A program made the translations under genes and the position numbers. The notes below the pieces were generated by a model. That model saw only the letters and a program-made list of their open reading frames with translations. It was not told where the DNA came from and did no database searches. 64,000 nucleotides of DNA from CAYLPU01 sp964385635 (GTDB lineage: Bacteria > Chloroflexota > Anaerolineae > B4-G1). Below, piece after piece: positions 40,759 to 47,770 of this stretch; within the stretch, counting starts at the first letter, position 1; each line of letters begins with the position of its first letter. The stretch covers positions 1-64,000 of the forward strand of contig CAYLPU010000010.1 of the NCBI GenBank assembly GCA_964385635.1, given 5' to 3'.

Positions 40759-41896
40759 CCCGGACCAACGGCATCGAGATTTCGAGTTCAACCTGCGGGA
40801 ACTGGCCGGATCTATGGGAGACTTCGGTACGCTGTTTCCCCTGGCGATTGGCTACATCGCGGTCTGCGGGCTCGATCCGGCCGGGCTGTTCATCTGGATG
40901 GGGCTGGTCAACATCGCCACCGGGGTCATCTATCGTCTGCCTATGCCGGTGGAACCCAAGAAGGTCATCTCCGTGGCTGCCATCTCTCAAAGGTGGTCCC
41001 CTTCCCTCGTCTACGCTTCTGGCCTGGGGTTGGGAATCACCTGGTTTGTCTTGACGTTGAGCGGGCTGATGCGCCACATCGTCCGCTGGACGCCTATGTT
41101 CGTAGCGCGGGGGATTCAACTGGCGCTGGGAATTACGTTGGCCTGGCAAGGTCTCAAGTTGATGCGGCCCGACCCGCTCCTGGGACTCGTTGCTATCGTC
41201 ATTGTGCTCCTTCTGCGGAAGAGCCGCTATGCCCCAGCCACCATCGTGTTGATGCTGCTCGGTGTAGGCATCATCGCCTGGCGCGGCCAACTGGGGCAGT
41301 CGTTGGAACTGACCATCAGCTTGCCGCCCCTCACCTTGCCTCGCCTGGACGATGTGTGGCAGGCTATGCTTCTGGCCGGTTTCGCCCAGATTCCGCTTTC
41401 CATTACCAACGCCGTCATTGCCACGGCGGCTCTCATCCGGGACTACTTCCCAGGCAAACCGGTCAAGGAAGAGCGGTTGATGCTGAACATGGGTTTCATG
41501 AACGTGATTCCGGCTTTCTTCGGAGGGATGCCTATGTGCCACGGTGCTGGGGGGTTGGCCGGGCAATACTACTTCGGAGCACGTACCGGTGGGGCTAACA
41601 TCATCGAAGGGTTGATCGAGATCTCCCTGGGGCTGTTCCTGGGCAAGTCCATCGGCAATTTGCTGACCGCCTTCCCCATGCCGCTGGTAGGGGCGATGAT
41701 GCTTCTGGTGGGGATCGAATTGGGCCGGGTGGTACTGAAACTGAAGGGATGGGGACTGCGCGTGGCGGTGTTCACTGCCGCCTTCTCGGTCGTGGCCAAC
41801 ATGGCCGTAGGTTTCGGCGCGGGATTGGCTGTGGCCTATCTGGTGCGGGCATTGAAGCATCGGCGTCTATTACCTTGCGCGTGCTCCAAATCGTGA
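40745..41896 (+). CDS. MOT1-type molybdate/sulfate transporter
   Basis: The product (383 residues from a GTG at 40745; an ATG at 40697 is in frame) has about 10 membrane spans. It shows the two MOT1/SulP-like signatures: LAGSMGDFGTLFPLAIGYIAVCGLDP near the start and NMGFMNVIPAFFGGMPMCHGAGGLAGQY in the second half. The family imports molybdate, or sulfate in some bacteria. A molybdate role would fit a molybdoenzyme such as arsenate reductase or arsenite oxidase, none of which is in the window. A Cys-containing C terminus (CACSKS) is unusual. Confidence 0.85.
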   Translation: MRENNPDQRHRDFEFNLRELAGSMGDFGTLFPLAIGYIAVCGLDPAGLFIWMGLVNIATGVIYRLPMPVEPKKVISVAAISQRWSPSLVYASGLGLGITWFVLTLSGLMRHIVRWTPMFVARGIQLALGITLAWQGLKLMRPDPLLGLVAIVIVLLLRKSRYAPATIVLMLLGVGIIAWRGQLGQSLELTISLPPLTLPRLDDVWQAMLLAGFAQIPLSITNAVIATAALIRDYFPGKPVKEERLMLNMGFMNVIPAFFGGMPMCHGAGGLAGQYYFGARTGGANIIEGLIEISLGLFLGKSIGNLLTAFPMPLVGAMMLLVGIELGRVVLKLKGWGLRVAVFTAAFSVVANMAVGFGAGLAVAYLVRALKHRRLLPCACSKS

Positions 41897-41911
41897 GAGG
41901 AGGCAAGCTCT

Positions 41912-42175
41912 ATGGGATACGAGGATTTGAGACAGCAGATCGAAGAGATACAGCCCCGGTTGACACCAACCTTCGTCGAGGAGGCCGTCCATGCGCTGTT
42001 GCGCCAGGGCGAGGACGTGGGCGGCGGCGTCAATGCCCTCCGGTTGGTGAAACACTTGCTGGGCGGCCCACAACTGCGAGACGTGGAAGCCGTCTGGGCC
42101 TACGATCAGCTCAAGCCGGCGTTCCGTACTGCCTTCGAGCAAATCCCATTGCTCTACTACTTCGAGGGTGACTGA
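41912..42175 (+). CDS. small hypothetical protein after the MOT1 gene
   Basis: The 87-residue helical product (YEDLRQQIEEIQPRLTP, GGGVNALRLVKHLLGG) has no motif I know. AGAGGAGGCAAGCT precedes the ATG, and it lies 15 bases after the transporter gene, so it is part of that operon. Confidence 0.6.
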   Translation: MGYEDLRQQIEEIQPRLTPTFVEEAVHALLRQGEDVGGGVNALRLVKHLLGGPQLRDVEAVWAYDQLKPAFRTAFEQIPLLYYFEGD

Positions 42176-42190
42176 TGAGCGGAGGATTGC

Positions 42191-42221
42191 ATCTTCCCGG
42201 TGGGAAGATCACGATCTTCCC
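42191..42221 (+). promoter_or_regulatory. three-arm alternating hairpin before a small gene
   Basis: ATCTTCCC (42191-42198), GGGAAGAT (42202-42209) and ATCTTCCC (42214-42221) allow the middle arm to pair with either outer arm. The last arm lies about 15 bases before the start codon at 42237, so the choice could affect translation. Confidence 0.4.
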
Positions 42222-42236
42222 ATAAATGAGGTAAGT

Positions 42237-42446
42237 ATGGCGAAATTGAGTTCTCGTCAGATTCTGGTGGGGCGGTTGCCGGCCAGGATGCAAGGACTGG
42301 ACGAGATGTTTGACGGACTGTACGAGTTGGGACGTCGGCCAGATGAGGCGGGCTTGGGGATGGCATTGGTCGAGCGTGCTCGTGCGTATAAGAACTATAT
42401 TCGATACGGTTCTGATCGGTCTTCGCAGAGCCATGACCTGAGCTAG
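42237..42446 (+). CDS. small hypothetical protein
   Basis: The 69-residue product (LSSRQILVGRLPARMQGLDE, DEAGLGMALVERARAYKNYI) is basic and helical, with no motif I know. GAGGTAAGT precedes the ATG. Longer in-frame starts upstream would run through the alternating hairpin. Confidence 0.5.
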   Translation: MAKLSSRQILVGRLPARMQGLDEMFDGLYELGRRPDEAGLGMALVERARAYKNYIRYGSDRSSQSHDLS

Positions 42447-42541
42447 AGCAGGGGAAGGCACCGCATCATCCTGGACAGCACTGTCTTCATGTAGTAGAAT
42501 GTAGTAGAGTGCACCGCACGGAGTATGAGAGCAATTCCGTT
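42432..42541 (+). promoter_or_regulatory. promoter region shared with the histidine kinase gene
   Basis: This stretch aligns with 47588-47687 over about 100 bases. It includes CTGGAC at 42471 and TAGAAT at 42495, 18 bases apart, with TGTCTTCAT between them and an imperfect inverted partner near 42525. It would drive the GDT1 and CDF transporter genes. Confidence 0.45.
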
Positions 42542-42653
42542 GGGGCCCACCAGCAAGACCCCGGGCTCACCGCGCGATGACCAGGGTGGTTGGGCGATCA
42601 CGCCTTGTGTTGATAGAATAGGAGAAGGACTTGCCCTGGGCGGGAGCCGAAGG

Positions 42654-43301
42654 ATGGACTGGGATGCTTTGCTTTCGACACTTGGACTGATCTTCGTGGC
42701 CGAAGTGGGCGACAAGACCCAACTGGCCGTCGTGACTCAGGTCTGCAAGCATCGCCGGCCGTGGGCTGTTTTTCTGGGAGCGAGCCTGGCCCTGACCGCG
42801 GTTACAGCGCTCGGTGCTATTGGCGGTCGGGTTTTGGGGCATATCATCCCGGGAGCTGTCCTGCGTGCCGTCGCAGCGTTGGCGTTCGTGCTGATGGGGA
42901 TACTCATCGGACGAGAGGCTTTCAAGGCGGAGACCGACGGACTGGAAGGAGAAGCGTGTGATTACCTATCGGCTCCGCTCAGGGCAGGCCCAGAAGATAC
43001 GCGGGCAGACTGTGCACCGGTCTCCGCCTGGGACTGGAAGGCGTTTAGCTCAACCCTGGGGTTGCTGTTCGTCGCCGAATTGGGCGACAAGACTCAGTTG
43101 GCTGTTCTGAGCCTGGCGGGGAAGTACGGGGACACCTGGGCGGTTTTCATCGGTGGGACGCTGGCGCTGACCCTGGTGACGGCACTGGGAGTCGTCGGCG
43201 GGCAGGGGCTGTGTAGGCTCATTCCTGAGCGGTTGCTCCTGTGGATCTCCGCTGTGGCATTCGTGGTAATGGGAACGTTGATGTGGCTTGGTGTGTTATG
43301 A
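42654..43301 (+). CDS. GDT1/TMEM165 family (UPF0016) cation transporter
   Basis: The 215-residue product has two homologous halves of three membrane spans, each with the family motif ExGDKT: LGLIFVAEVGDKTQLAVVT and LGLLFVAELGDKTQLAVLS. The halves are joined by an acidic cytoplasmic loop. Known members export or exchange Mn2+ or Ca2+. GGAGCCGAAGG precedes the ATG at 42654, and upstream in-frame codons run through the promoter. The adjacent CDF transporter suggests shared metal homeostasis. Confidence 0.88.
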   Translation: MDWDALLSTLGLIFVAEVGDKTQLAVVTQVCKHRRPWAVFLGASLALTAVTALGAIGGRVLGHIIPGAVLRAVAALAFVLMGILIGREAFKAETDGLEGEACDYLSAPLRAGPEDTRADCAPVSAWDWKAFSSTLGLLFVAELGDKTQLAVLSLAGKYGDTWAVFIGGTLALTLVTALGVVGGQGLCRLIPERLLLWISAVAFVVMGTLMWLGVL

Positions 43302-43340
43302 GAAGCCCTGACAGCCCAAGACGAGGGAGTCGGCAAAACG

Positions 43341-44297
43341 GTGTCATCTGAACAGCGAAAACGTAAAGGCATCTTGGCCGTCAACCTTGGACTGGCTGCC
43401 AACATCTTTCTGGCCGCGTTGAAGACGAGTATTGGCATTGTGGGCCATAGTCCCGCCCTGCTTGCCGACGGCATCAACTCCACCTCCGACGTGGCCTATG
43501 GGATTGTGGTCAGCGTGTTCATGCGGCTGGCCGGGAAGCCGCCCGATGAGGAGCATCCCTACGGCCATAGCCAGATGGAGAGTATCGCGGCAGTGGTCGT
43601 GGGCTCGTTTGTTATGACCACCGCCATCGCCATTTTCTGGGATGCGGTCAACAACGTGTACGATTTGCTGGTCGGACAAGGTGACTTCAGCGGGGCCGCG
43701 GTTGGCGCTTTGTGGGTGGGGATGCTCACGGTGGCTCTCAAGCTGGGGTTGGCGATCTGGACGCAACGAATAGGCCAACAGACCCAGAACGCCGCCGTGC
43801 TGGCGTTGGCCTACGATCATCGCAACGACATATTCTCCGCCCTGGCAGCGACGGTTGGCATCTTTTTTGGCCGGATGGGCCACCCATGGGTTGACCCGCT
43901 GGCCGGGGCACTGGTCGCACTGATCATCCTGCGCACGGGCATCGAGATCTTGCGCGAGTCAACGGCAGACCTGATGGACACCTTGCCCGGCCGGACACTG
44001 GCTCAACAAATCAGCGAGTTGTTAAGCCCCATTCCGGGCGTGAAACAAGTCGAAGAGATCCGCGCGCACCGGTTCGGGCCGTACATGGTAGCTAACATTA
44101 CTATTGGCGTTGATGGCTCGTTGAGTGTGGCTGAGGGTGACAGGATTGCCACCCAGGTGGAGCACACCCTGATTGAGCACATTGAGTTCATGCGCCGGGT
44201 TCACGTCCACTACCACCCCGCGACCTCGCCACCTCGCCCTGCCCGGAGTCGGGAGGCTGCACAGAGATGTGACGATGGCGGCGCAGGAAGAGGATAA
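43341..44297 (+). CDS. cation diffusion facilitator (CDF) transporter
   Basis: The 318-residue product has six membrane spans. The metal sites are LADGINSTSDVAYG in helix 2 and ALAYDHRNDIFSAL in helix 5, and HPYGHSQMES follows helix 2. A C-terminal alpha/beta domain (VKQVEEIRAHRFGPYMVANI) precedes a 25-residue Pro/Arg tail. The family exports Zn, Fe, Mn or Co against protons. The Asp/Asn pattern hints at Mn or Fe rather than Zn, but this is weak. It starts with GTG at 43341. Confidence 0.88.
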   Translation: MSSEQRKRKGILAVNLGLAANIFLAALKTSIGIVGHSPALLADGINSTSDVAYGIVVSVFMRLAGKPPDEEHPYGHSQMESIAAVVVGSFVMTTAIAIFWDAVNNVYDLLVGQGDFSGAAVGALWVGMLTVALKLGLAIWTQRIGQQTQNAAVLALAYDHRNDIFSALAATVGIFFGRMGHPWVDPLAGALVALIILRTGIEILRESTADLMDTLPGRTLAQQISELLSPIPGVKQVEEIRAHRFGPYMVANITIGVDGSLSVAEGDRIATQVEHTLIEHIEFMRRVHVHYHPATSPPRPARSREAAQRCDDGGAGRG

Positions 44298-44318
44298 GAG
44301 GGATGCACTCTACTCCGC

Positions 44319-46193
44319 TTATTCCCTATTGCTGCCACTGGTGTACAGTTCTTGATAAACTCGGTAGTTCAAAGACACACGTTCCAGATACTCCCGTGTC
44401 GATCCAAACCCAATCCAACGCAGCAGATCGTCTCGGTTTGAGACCAGGGGATTCGCTTGCCAACTATCCACGCTGCCGGCGCCGCCATTATAGGCCAGAA
44501 CAGCCAGCTCCAGGTCGCCGTCGTAGTAGTCGAGCAGGAAGCGCAAGAACCATGCCGCCATGCGAACGTTGGCCTCCGGGGTGAAACCGTCGCTTGGCGA
44601 AATGTCCTCCCCCAACTGCTCGGCGATCCAGTCCTGGGTTGGTGGCATGACCTGCATCAGGCCCCGTTCTCCAGCGTAGCCGAAAGCCTCCGGATCATAC
44701 CGGCTCTCCTGGCGCATAATGGCCCATAAGAGCAGCGGGTCTACGTCGAACTCTGCCGCCGCTGCTTCCACTGTGGCCGAATAGGGGGTCGGATAGCTCA
44801 ACTGCCATAAGGCCAGGGGGGCTCGCGGGTGGTCTTCTATATACGCCTCGGCGATAGCCTGAGCCTCGACCACGTAGCCCCTCGAGGCCAACGATTCCGC
44901 CATCGCCAGGCCCACCTCCGGCGCACGCCGAAATCGGGCGGCCAGCACGAATTCCTTATGCGCCAGGTCCTCGCGCCCAAGCGACTCCAATGCCCATGCC
45001 TTGTCCAGAATGTCGTCGCCTGCCGTGGCCAACGGTGGCGCTGTGTCCAGCCTGAGCTCATCCTCGGTGGCCCGCAGCGCCAGCCAGTTCAGACTCAACC
45101 TGTCCAGCAATGCCTCACTCTCAGTCTGGGCTTGTTCATCCTCCATTCTCTGGGCAAGGACGTAGAACCGGTATGTTGCGTCGTCGGCGAGATAGCTGTA
45201 CGTTTTTCCCAGGCGGGCATAGATGGGCAACGTCTCCGCCAGCCGGTCTTGTTCCTCCAGCATTGTGGTCGCGGACCACCAGGCCACCGGGTAAGGGGAG
45301 TCCAGATAGAGCGCCAGGGCTTCGTCAGGGTCTTCCTCTTCCAACAACTCGGCCTGGGCCAGTTGGCTATCCAGCGTATCAATCGTCCGGTAGAGAGATA
45401 GCGCCTCGTCGGGACGGTCAAGGCGCGTCAAGACCCGGGCGAGACCAAACTGAGCCGACTCATCATCGGGCATCTCCTCCAGCCAGGCCCGATAGGCCAC
45501 CTCTGCCTCCTCATAGCGGGCCAGTCCGGCCAGTGCCTGTGCACGCGAGGGCAGTGCCTCGGGGTCATCGATCCCTCGCAGTGTCTCCAGGGCATCACTG
45601 TGCCAGGTGGCACTGTTCAAATCCTCGGCCACAACAAGTGGGTCTTGCCCAGTGTGGCGCATCCCGGCGAAAGCATCCGGGCGGTCGCCCAGGATATGGA
45701 GATATTCGGCATAGGCTCCCTCGTCGTCCTCCTGCTCCTCCAGGTAGCGCGCCAGTTCCAGGCGCAAGGCGACTGTGTCGTACAGAGCCAACGCCGCTCG
45801 GTACTCGTCTTCAGCCTCTGGCGCCTCGATGCTTGCGTAGTAACGCGCCATTGCGATATGCGCCTGGAAGGCGGCCGGACTCTGGGGTCGGAAAGCGGCA
45901 ATGGCCTGCAGCGTGCGCATCGCTTCCAGGTCTGGCATGGCGACCTCGGCAGCCCACAGCCGGGCATACTCATCTATTTGTGGCAACTTCTCGGCCAGCC
46001 GCTCATATAACACAACCGCCCGCTCAGGGCTCGCGCCCTGGGCCTCGCGGTAGAGTGCCTGAGGCGAGCGCAGGTAGTCCCTGAAGGTTGCTATGAGCAC
46101 CAGTCCTGCGAGCAGACCCACGAGGATGACAACCAGCGCCAAACGGTTGGAGCCCGATCGACGATGCAACCCTTTTTCCTCCTCCTGTTCCAT
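44319..46193 (-). CDS. soluble-type lytic transglycosylase with TPR array
   Basis: The 624-residue product has an N-terminal membrane anchor (RLALVVILVGLLAGLVLIAT), about 430 residues of tetratricopeptide-like helices (YEEAEVAYRAWLEEMPDDES is a clear unit), and a C-terminal Slt catalytic domain: LLWAIMRQESRYDPEAFGYA with the catalytic Glu, GLMQVMPPTQDWIA, and LAVLAYNGGAGSVDSW. It cleaves peptidoglycan to anhydromuropeptides. This suggests some murein in a lineage where envelope type varies. The ATG at 46193 overlaps the stop of the upstream gene (TGATG). Confidence 0.9.
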   Translation of the reverse strand: MEQEEEKGLHRRSGSNRLALVVILVGLLAGLVLIATFRDYLRSPQALYREAQGASPERAVVLYERLAEKLPQIDEYARLWAAEVAMPDLEAMRTLQAIAAFRPQSPAAFQAHIAMARYYASIEAPEAEDEYRAALALYDTVALRLELARYLEEQEDDEGAYAEYLHILGDRPDAFAGMRHTGQDPLVVAEDLNSATWHSDALETLRGIDDPEALPSRAQALAGLARYEEAEVAYRAWLEEMPDDESAQFGLARVLTRLDRPDEALSLYRTIDTLDSQLAQAELLEEEDPDEALALYLDSPYPVAWWSATTMLEEQDRLAETLPIYARLGKTYSYLADDATYRFYVLAQRMEDEQAQTESEALLDRLSLNWLALRATEDELRLDTAPPLATAGDDILDKAWALESLGREDLAHKEFVLAARFRRAPEVGLAMAESLASRGYVVEAQAIAEAYIEDHPRAPLALWQLSYPTPYSATVEAAAAEFDVDPLLLWAIMRQESRYDPEAFGYAGERGLMQVMPPTQDWIAEQLGEDISPSDGFTPEANVRMAAWFLRFLLDYYDGDLELAVLAYNGGAGSVDSWQANPLVSNRDDLLRWIGFGSTREYLERVSLNYRVYQELYTSGSNRE

Positions 46194-47263
46194 CACGAGC
46201 CTCCTACTCCGCTTTCCGACTCCATTTCCAGACTGAAGGCATGCAGTCGCCGGTCGGTGGAGCCGACGAAAAGCCTCCCATCGGCCACGGTCGGCCCTGC
46301 CGCGATAGCGCCTCCGGTGCGGTAACTCCACACCAGCGCTCCCGTCTCACGGTCCAGCCCGTAGAGATAACCATCGTCGGAGCCCACAAAGACCAGGTCT
46401 CCCCACACTGCTGGCGTGGACCGGATGATGTCCTTGGCCTGGTATTGCCAGACGAGGCTGCCGTCCTGGGCACGCAGCGCGTACAGCCGGCCGTCGTTTG
46501 CGCCCACGTATACCAACCCGTCGGTGACGACCGGCGATGACTCGATACCGTATTCCGTCTCGAAGGTCCAAAGCAACTGGCCGGTGGCAGCGTCCAACGC
46601 ATAGAGCCTCCGGTCAACGGATCCCACGTAGACAGTTCCAGCAGCGATGGCCGGGGTGGCCAAAATATCCCCTTCTGTCCGATAGCGCCATCGGAGTTCT
46701 CCGCTCGTGACGTCCAGGGCGTACAGATAATTATCGCTCGAACCGACGAAGGCGAGGTCTCCAGCCAGGGAAACGCTCCCCTCGATCCGACCGTCAGTCT
46801 CGTACCGCCACATCAGATTGCCGTCCTCGGCCGCCAGTGCGTAGAAGAAGCGATCGTGGGAACCGACGTAGAGGACACTATCACTAATCACGGGGGAACC
46901 AGTCACCCATCCATCCGTCTCGTATCTCCACTGCAGGTCGCCCTGCGCTTCGTCCAGCGCGTAGACTGCGCCGTCCCAGGAACCGAAATAGACCGTGCCC
47001 CCAAAGACAACCGGCGATGAGGTGATATTGTCGCTCGTTTCATAATGCCAGATGGACTCCCCTGTATCGGCATTGACAGCGTGCAGGGCATTGTCATCAG
47101 CCCCCACGTACGCGACTTCGTCGCTCACTGTTGGTGTTCCTCTGACATAGTCGCCCGCACGGTAGGACCAGGCAAAGGAAATTGTGATCTTATTTGCGGA
47201 GATGGAAGCCTCGCAACCGACCAGCAAAGCCACCATCACACAGGTCAAAATCTTGATCTTCAT
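46193..47263 (-). CDS. PQQ-type beta-propeller lipoprotein
   Basis: The 356-residue product has a short lipoprotein signal (ILTCVMVALLVGCEAS) followed by eight near-identical blades of about 40 residues, each carrying VYVGSxDxxLYALDAATGxLLWxYETD. This is the PQQ/BamB-like propeller fold. No quinoprotein catalytic residues are apparent, so it is probably a binding scaffold. It is coupled to the lytic transglycosylase by a one-codon overlap, which suggests a joint role in envelope turnover. Confidence 0.88.
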   Translation of the reverse strand: MKIKILTCVMVALLVGCEASISANKITISFAWSYRAGDYVRGTPTVSDEVAYVGADDNALHAVNADTGESIWHYETSDNITSSPVVFGGTVYFGSWDGAVYALDEAQGDLQWRYETDGWVTGSPVISDSVLYVGSHDRFFYALAAEDGNLMWRYETDGRIEGSVSLAGDLAFVGSSDNYLYALDVTSGELRWRYRTEGDILATPAIAAGTVYVGSVDRRLYALDAATGQLLWTFETEYGIESSPVVTDGLVYVGANDGRLYALRAQDGSLVWQYQAKDIIRSTPAVWGDLVFVGSDDGYLYGLDRETGALVWSYRTGGAIAAGPTVADGRLFVGSTDRRLHAFSLEMESESGVGGS

Positions 47264-47587
47264 CGGTTTTTCCTTCCTTGCTCCTTCCCTTTTGCATGCT
47301 TGTGTCACTTCGCACAACGGGGCGGCGGGCGGACAAAATGGGCCCAGAGTAAATAGGGTGCTCATCGCTTCGCTCTGCGCGCCCTGTGGTTTCCTATCTT
47401 TGCGAAGCAGCCCGCAGGGCGGTCAAGTGAGCCCAAGGATCAGACGGCAAGCACGTCATTGTAAGCCAGTTATTCAAAATTGTCCAGTTGGGCACGCTGC
47501 TTCGGTGAGGGCTGCCTTGGGCAGTGCCACTCGATAGCAGGGTTGAGGTCGTGGAGCCGTTCAAGTGCGTGGTGGGGTGCAGTTCGT
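47264..47587. other. gene-free stretch between divergent genes
   Basis: About 320 bases upstream of the propeller gene on one side and the kinase promoter region on the other. I see no convincing gene, tRNA or repeat here. Confidence 0.4.
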
Positions 47588-47687
47588 GTCGTGACCTGGG
47601 CTGGAGCAGGAAAAGAGCCGTATCGGATTGGACAGTCTTGTCTCCATATAGTAAAATGCACAGTACAGAGATGGAGACAATTCTGTG
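47588..47687 (+). promoter_or_regulatory. promoter and dyad before the histidine kinase gene
   Basis: TTGGAC (47628-47633) and TAAAAT (47652-47657) are 18 bases apart. TTGTCTCCAT (47638-47647) and ATGGAGACAA (47671-47680) form a perfect 10-bp inverted repeat, extended by ACAG and CTGT further out, that straddles the -10 box. The whole segment resembles 42432-42541. Confidence 0.5.
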
Positions 47688-47770
47688 AGATAGCTCAGTC
47701 GGGCTGTGCCTGTTGCAGCCTGAAACGAGAGAGGCTTCGAGGTCACAATCTCGCTTGAAATGAGAAAGAT

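Noticed and set aside
45110..46084. Plus-strand ORF of 324 residues opposite the lytic transglycosylase
   Set aside because: It is a Pro/Arg/Ser-rich shadow of a GC-rich gene with clear TPR and Slt domains on the minus strand.
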